40,181 nucleotides of DNA from Bacteroides sp. GTDB taxonomy: Bacteria > Bacteroidota > Bacteroidia > Bacteroidales > Muribaculaceae. The DNA is taken from NCBI GenBank assembly GCA_014801585.1, contig JAAVDX010000002.1:1-40181 (forward strand). The letters are read 5' to 3'. Within the stretch, counting starts at the first letter, position 1; every line of letters begins with the position of its first letter. Shown here one piece after another: positions 35,976 to 40,181 of this stretch. Made by a program: the position numbers and the translations under genes. Below the pieces are notes generated by a model that was not told the origin of the DNA, did not search any database, and saw only the letters and a list, made by a program, of their open reading frames with translations.

Positions 35976-38882
35976 TCAGGAGGATGCAAAAGGATCATCG
36001 TCACCGAAGAGAGCATTAACGTCGTCAGAGATTTTGGTGTTGTAGCCTTTTTTAGTGCGGATATATATCATCTCCTTCTGAATCTTCTTGCCGGATCCGT
36101 CGTCGATACGACGTAGTATGCGACTACCTGAGTTGTGCATCTCTTCAGGGTTGAGTTCGTCGATATATTCGCAGGTATAGCAGAAGCCTCTCAGACTTTT
36201 GGAGAAGGTCTGCATCGATATCTTATTCAATCCGGAGAATCGCTTGTAATCGTCGAAAGCTTTCTCTCTGACAATCTCCTGATCGAGATGGTCGCTGCCA
36301 AGGGCGAAATAGCCTTCCGCCCAGTCTTTGAAGTTATCTGACATATCACGTAGGAATTTACGGAATATAATATTGCTCATTCGCGGTTCGATCTTGGCCG
36401 GAGTGTCGGCGACAGAGAGGTAAAATCTTACACACTGCAGCAGGAAATTTATGTCGGCTTCCCATGCGGCTTCCGGATAGTTGCGGTCGAAGAGCTGGCG
36501 CCCAAAATCTGAAGAGATCTTCCTTGTCTCAAGATAATCGTTATCTTCGGCTTTCTCATGATAATAGTCGGAGAAGACTACGAAGAGCATTCGGCCGACG
36601 CTGGATCCGCTGAATTCCTTCGGAACATAGTTGGTCGTGAATGCAAATTTCGGCGCATCGAAGAAGTCTAATTGATAGGCTGAGACATTCTTCGGGTTGA
36701 TCGTCATGTCGGAGGTGATGTTATCGTAGAAGAGCTTGAAGGGGAAGTATTCGTCGCAGTCGTCGATGAGTACGATGCCCTGGTGGCGGTTGACTTGCTC
36801 GAATGCGAACTGGCCTTCGAGCTGCTTTGTCTGCCGGCCCGACATCTTGAGCCATTTCGTGAAATGACGCAGCGTCCAGAACATGAAAGATTTGCCTGAC
36901 CGGCCATTACATTGATCAGACTCTCCGATAATATTGTCCATGACGAAGGGCGCCCAGGCACGATCCATACGCTTGTAGCGATGCATCATATATCCGATGG
37001 TGAAAATTTTGGATATCAGACATTGCTTCTGCTCGGCTATCTCGTCTTCATTCAGATTCGGTCCGCAGATATCGAATCGATGAGCCTTGCGGTAGGCTTC
37101 AGCTTCCTCGGGATCAAGCGACTGAAGTTCTGTCTCGAGCTCTTTTCTCCAGTAGATTCTGGAGGAGTTGATAAGATATTTAAAATAGTTGGAGTTCGTA
37201 TTTCTGATCTCTATGTCGAAGTCCTCGCTGCGGTAGGCGTTGTCTTCTCCTTTATAGGTAATCCTGAAGATATCATCTTCCGCAATCCGTATGTTATGAT
37301 CTATAATGCTGTCGGCCCATACGTAATGGCCATCGGCACCTTCGCGGTTGTCGTAGCGTATGATGGATTTTCCGGTGACTTCGACCGCAAAGTTCGGGAA
37401 GAAGAAGAATTGGGATTTCTCGGTAAAATTAGAAAAGTCGAGATTTACCTGTGCGAGAGTCTCGAGAAGCATATTGCCGAGTTCGGGAGTCTTCAGGACC
37501 AGATTGCGCAACAGACGTGGCTGCGCAGTCTTAAGAGTCCAGTCGAATACGAAGTTGCGGACGTCAGGCGGGGTAACAATTTCAACTATATGACCTTTAA
37601 TCCGCACAATTCTGGGAATCTGATCATATTCATCTTTCAGGACATAAAAACCGTTAAGAGTCAGAAACTCTCGCATGCAGGAGATATCGATTGCATATTT
37701 CTGGACACCGCTCTTCTCGTTGGTGGAGACAGTCCAGAACTTGGCGGGCAGAGCCAGCTCGAGAAGATTTGAGAAATCACGCTTGTTTTTCCATATCTCC
37801 ATCCAGTCTCGGAAGTCCTTACGGGGATTACCTCTGTGATCCCGGTATTGAGTAAGTTTCTCCGGAAGCCAGACGGTATGGATATCGATGTATTTTAGCG
37901 CGAGTTCCGCTCCTTTCTTCTTCCCGGTGGCGTCAATGTCGGGAATGTTGTAGATGGTATCGACATATTTGCTGATCTGTCTGATCTCATCTTCCGATAC
38001 CTGATATGTCTCGGAGTTAAACCATAACGGGTGATAGCCCAGGGAGGCTACACATAGAGAATCACGCTCTCCGGAGCAGATTATAGCCTCCGGGAGTTTC
38101 TCCGATTTGAAAGTTTTATCCTCATTCCGGGGATCTGCATAAAATTCTTTCTCGAGGCGGTTATTATAGTCGGCCCAGACCTTTGAGAGTTCGGGCAGTC
38201 CGTTGATATAACTCTGAGGTTTCTTCCCTTTCGGCTGATATTGAAATCTCCATTGCTTCTCAATGTTCAGAGGCTCGTAGATTTTGTAAAAGGAATCCTG
38301 AGAACCTTCGGCGTTGGTAAACTGACATTCGCGCATGAAGATCGGATAATGAGGATTGGAGTATTTATATGTCACTTCTCCATTCTTCACTGTGGCTATG
38401 AAGTTAACTCGAAACCAGTTGAGCGATTTAAGATGTTCGGCCTTGACCCGAGGGCCCATTACTTTGCATTCACTCTCTGTGAAATGCTGATCGATATCCC
38501 AAAAACAAGAACCGTCTGGCTGGTCAGGGGATGCGGGCTGTTTCCGGACGTCGGGACGGTTGACAGTTCGGTTAAGTTCGTCGGATATATTGAAGATGGA
38601 AGCAATATCGAGTACGGCTTCGACGAAAGTAAGATTCCTTTCGTTCATGTGCACCTCTATGGGATCGATCGCACGACCTTCTCCTCCAAAGTCAGTAAGT
38701 TTCCAGACAGAGACTCCGGATTTGGTCTTCATCAGACGCACACGCGCAGAAGGAGTGCGTTCCCCGGGCCGGGCTTTGAAAGGCTTATTGTGTTCAGCCG
38801 CGTGGGTGACTTCGGGATAATGTAACGCCAGTATGGCAAGACCATCATTAGTAGCGCTATATATTCTTTCGGGGGGTATCAT
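35976..38882 (-). CDS. Replication protein: TOPRIM primase fused to SF3 helicase
   Basis: This 968-aa protein would prime and unwind DNA at the phage origin. Residues about 265-320 form a TOPRIM-like domain (EAIICSGERDSLCVASLGYHPL with E272 and D274, then IPDIDATGKKKG with D315/D317). Residues about 640-780 form an SF3/D5-like ATPase: Walker A GESDQCNGRSGKS (653-665), Walker B GIVLIDDCDEY (702-712), and motif C FAFTTNY (746-752). The N-terminal part (about 1-110) resembles a primase leader without the usual zinc-binding Cys set. It is the only replication enzyme in the window, so the phage must use host polymerase. Confidence 0.88.
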   Translation of the reverse strand: MIPPERIYSATNDGLAILALHYPEVTHAAEHNKPFKARPGERTPSARVRLMKTKSGVSVWKLTDFGGEGRAIDPIEVHMNERNLTFVEAVLDIASIFNISDELNRTVNRPDVRKQPASPDQPDGSCFWDIDQHFTESECKVMGPRVKAEHLKSLNWFRVNFIATVKNGEVTYKYSNPHYPIFMRECQFTNAEGSQDSFYKIYEPLNIEKQWRFQYQPKGKKPQSYINGLPELSKVWADYNNRLEKEFYADPRNEDKTFKSEKLPEAIICSGERDSLCVASLGYHPLWFNSETYQVSEDEIRQISKYVDTIYNIPDIDATGKKKGAELALKYIDIHTVWLPEKLTQYRDHRGNPRKDFRDWMEIWKNKRDFSNLLELALPAKFWTVSTNEKSGVQKYAIDISCMREFLTLNGFYVLKDEYDQIPRIVRIKGHIVEIVTPPDVRNFVFDWTLKTAQPRLLRNLVLKTPELGNMLLETLAQVNLDFSNFTEKSQFFFFPNFAVEVTGKSIIRYDNREGADGHYVWADSIIDHNIRIAEDDIFRITYKGEDNAYRSEDFDIEIRNTNSNYFKYLINSSRIYWRKELETELQSLDPEEAEAYRKAHRFDICGPNLNEDEIAEQKQCLISKIFTIGYMMHRYKRMDRAWAPFVMDNIIGESDQCNGRSGKSFMFWTLRHFTKWLKMSGRQTKQLEGQFAFEQVNRHQGIVLIDDCDEYFPFKLFYDNITSDMTINPKNVSAYQLDFFDAPKFAFTTNYVPKEFSGSSVGRMLFVVFSDYYHEKAEDNDYLETRKISSDFGRQLFDRNYPEAAWEADINFLLQCVRFYLSVADTPAKIEPRMSNIIFRKFLRDMSDNFKDWAEGYFALGSDHLDQEIVREKAFDDYKRFSGLNKISMQTFSKSLRGFCYTCEYIDELNPEEMHNSGSRILRRIDDGSGKKIQKEMIYIRTKKGYNTKISDDVNALFGDDDPFASS

Positions 38883-38947
38883 GGAATGGAATGAATTATG
38901 TCACTCACAAATATCGGATATGACAAACATTTAGGGAAGGACGCATT

Positions 38948-39232
38948 TTATGCTGTCCGCAACACACTCTCGAGAATTTTTGCAACCTCGCTGCACACCG
39001 TTCCATCACAAAAACCGGTATTGAAAGCAATAATCGATTGAGAATCGGATTTATGACGCTCTACCCTATCGACGTCAAACCCATAAATTTGTGATAATTC
39101 GTCGGCAATCATCATATCTTGATACACCATCGGCATCCTGATCTCCCATCGTCCGGATTCAACCTTGATCAGCTGGAATTTACAACCATTGATTTTAAAT
39201 ATTCTTATGAATGGCTCAAGTTGTCTCTTCAT
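38948..39232 (-). CDS. 94-aa protein of the early operon, unknown function
   Basis: This small alpha/beta protein (MKRQLEPFIRIFKINGCKFQ..MMIADELSQIYGFDVDRVER..CDGTVCSEVAKILESVLRTA) lies between the small HTH gene and the replication gene. It is probably transcribed from the switch promoter at 39529-39536. No family is recognised. GGATATGACA lies downstream at 38916-38925 and matches an arm of the inverted repeat at 16582-16595. Confidence 0.6.
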   Translation of the reverse strand: MKRQLEPFIRIFKINGCKFQLIKVESGRWEIRMPMVYQDMMIADELSQIYGFDVDRVERHKSDSQSIIAFNTGFCDGTVCSEVAKILESVLRTA

Positions 39233-39242
39233 AGTCGTAGGG

Positions 39243-39446
39243 TTAGCAGGGGAATAACTCTTCCTCGGGAATACCTAAATATTCCGAGATTACAGATCTC
39301 CGGAGAGCGTCCGGCCGGCGACCTCCTACCCATAGACGAACTGTGGTCGGCGACGTCTTGCACTTCTCGGCAAGATCTTCTATAAACTGAGCCTTCGGCG
39401 ATTTAGCACGTGAAGGCAGCGAATTATATTTTTCCTTAAGTGTCAT
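39243..39446 (-). CDS. Small HTH protein (Cro-like position)
   Basis: This 67-aa protein has a helix-turn-helix (AQFIEDLAEKCKTSPTTVRLWVGGRRPDALRRSVISEYLG) and is transcribed divergently from the CI-like repressor gene, as the first gene of the lytic operon. That is the place of Cro, or of a lytic activator, in temperate phages. CATAAGTTATG overlaps its start codon (39444-39454) and shares the AAGTTA half-site of the operator palindrome. Its exact role is inferred. Confidence 0.75.
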   Translation of the reverse strand: MTLKEKYNSLPSRAKSPKAQFIEDLAEKCKTSPTTVRLWVGGRRPDALRRSVISEYLGIPEEELFPC

Positions 39447-39472
39447 AAGTTATGATTTAATTTATTTAACTT

Positions 39473-39504
39473 ATTGTCAATTATCAATTTTATTGCTATC
39501 TTTG
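39473..39504 (+). promoter_or_regulatory. Repressor promoter (lysogenic direction)
   Basis: ATTG (39473-39476), 20 bases, TATCTTTG (39497-39504), one base off consensus at -33. The predicted start is near 39511, and the transcript crosses the opposing lytic promoter before reaching the repressor gene at 39593. Confidence 0.65.
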
Positions 39505-39528
39505 TTCTAAAGTCAAAGAATTATACTG

Positions 39529-39570
39529 CAAAGGTATAAAAATAACTATACATAACTTAATATTAAGTTA
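39529..39570 (-). promoter_or_regulatory. Lytic promoter with 18-bp palindromic operator
   Basis: TACCTTTG on the minus strand (39529-39536) is a -7 box pointing at the 67-aa HTH gene. Upstream, at the expected -33 region, lies TAACTTAATATTAAGTTA (39553-39570), a perfect 18-bp palindrome. A repressor bound there would shut the lytic promoter. Half-sites recur at 39444-39454 and about 39467-39473. Confidence 0.68.
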
Positions 39571-39592
39571 ATCTTTAACAAATATTAACATA

Positions 39593-40006
39593 ATGCCACG
39601 ATATATTAATTTGAGAGCACTTCGAACATCTCAGAACATAAAGCAAGCCGAATTGGCAGAAATTTTAGGAGTTGCAGCTCCATATCTATCGGAAATTGAA
39701 AGAGGGAAGCGACCGGTATCAGAAAAGGTCTATCAGGTTATGGTAGAAAAATTTGGTGCTGATGTGTGTGAAGAATACCTACTGCCGGATCCTATTAATA
39801 TTATTGTCGGAGATATCTCGGGAGGTAATCCGCAGTTTTCCGGACGGGATTCAGTAAGTGTGTCGTCAGAATCATTGAGTAAGTTGATGGATGCTATTTC
39901 CGGGCAGACTGAATTGTTAAGGGTCAGCCAGCAGCAGACTGTTAAAGCGCAGGAGCAGATCGACAGACTTATCTCCCTGCTGGAGAAGAATACCAATTCA
40001 CATTGA
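39593..40006 (+). CDS. CI-like XRE-family repressor
   Basis: This 137-aa protein has an N-terminal XRE helix-turn-helix (residues about 6-60, LRALRTSQNIKQAELAEILGVAAPYLSEIERGKRPVSEKV), a short linker with a GDISGG..FSGRDSVSVSSES region, and a C-terminal coiled coil (about 95-133, LSKLMDAISGQTELLRVSQQQTVKAQEQIDRLISLLEKN) for dimerisation. It has no LexA-like autoprotease domain, so induction must work by another route. It is the only rightward gene at the right end, read away from the lytic operon, which fits the lysogeny repressor. Confidence 0.82.
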   Translation: MPRYINLRALRTSQNIKQAELAEILGVAAPYLSEIERGKRPVSEKVYQVMVEKFGADVCEEYLLPDPINIIVGDISGGNPQFSGRDSVSVSSESLSKLMDAISGQTELLRVSQQQTVKAQEQIDRLISLLEKNTNSH

Positions 40007-40128
40007 TATTCCGGAGCAAATTAATACAGTTAAAATCGATGATTGAACGCAAAAAACAGAATGTAGGCACCAGAGTCATATCTGGAGAGTGTCAATCATC
40101 TAATATTCATTTCATGGCATAGTCTGGT
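40007..40128. other. Attachment-site arm region, right side
   Basis: No gene is present. ATGTAGGCACCAG (40061-40073) repeats the motif at 180-192, and TCAATCAT (40092-40099) repeats 57-64. In the circular form these repeats flank the 53-bp core on both sides, as integrase arm sites do. Confidence 0.5.
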
Positions 40129-40181
40129 TGGAACCTCCGTTAGGCTTTCGACATCCGTCGGAAGCCTTTGTAATTATCAGG
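40129..40181. repeat. Terminal direct repeat, right copy (att core or circular-contig overlap)
   Basis: Identical to 1-53, including the hairpin (40143-40166). The window begins and ends exactly at the repeat, so the sequence itself cannot tell attL/attR of an excised prophage from the overlap of a circular assembly. Confidence 0.85.

Overview
The window is a complete temperate, long-tailed (siphovirus-like) phage genome or excised prophage of about 40.1 kb. The first 53 bases (1-53) are repeated exactly as the last 53 (40129-40181), so the sequence closes into a circle. That repeat is either an att core or the assembly overlap of a circular contig. The host is almost certainly a Bacteroidales bacterium. 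Intergenic promoters repeatedly match the Bacteroidetes form TTTG-N19/20-TAnnTTTG, the integrase is of the type that lacks the first catalytic Arg (as in IntDOT), and several proteins look like Bacteroidetes-centred families (DUF5053, DUF6734, DUF6712; assigned from memory of the families). I cannot name the genus.

Layout. 1-197 and 40007-40181 form the attachment region, with copies of ATGTAGGC on both sides of the repeat and the integrase at 198-1346 (+). From 35445 leftwards nearly everything is on the minus strand and forms the late region. In order of transcription it holds the head protease, a large capsid protein carrying an N-terminal scaffold and C-terminal repeats, a tail-tube-like protein, packaging genes (small proteins, putative TerS, TerL), portal, head-tail connector genes, an accessory island (about 16.5-22.1 kb), three small late genes, a moron-like membrane gene, tape measure, baseplate/tail proteins, tail fibres with BspA-like leucine-rich repeats and a glycosyltransferase-like protein, and finally a holin-amidase-spanin lysis cassette. 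The right end carries the lysogeny switch: a CI-like repressor on + (39593), a small HTH gene on - (39446), a 94-aa protein, and one large TOPRIM/SF3-helicase replication protein (35976-38882). An AT-rich stretch with repeated GTTAC/GTAAC and TGTCACAA motifs (35557-35781) is a candidate origin.

The most unusual part is the island at 16.7-22.1 kb. It is an array of small, separately transcribed cassettes. Each has a very similar promoter (GCTGAAAAATTTGG ahead of the -7 box, often with an inverted-repeat operator in the 19-20 bp spacer). In five of them a tiny first gene is followed by an internal hairpin and a second gene encoding an HTH-like protein, and most end at a terminator. Six copies of one element (GATCCGGCCGGC..., four full and two half copies) punctuate the array. 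Two cassettes are HicA-HicB toxin-antitoxin pairs. Three others have the same plan but pair a 42-47 aa protein with a DUF5053-type protein, which suggests an uncharacterised toxin-antitoxin-like or immunity module. A further cassette carries a DUF2335 membrane protein, and at least two positions hold only promoter or terminator remnants.

Other points worth checking are an apparent one-base frameshift that separates the amidase from its catalytic GHG motif, interleaved perfect inverted repeats upstream of 16488, face-to-face promoters in the lysogeny switch, and a 12-bp tandem repeat at the 3' end of terL.
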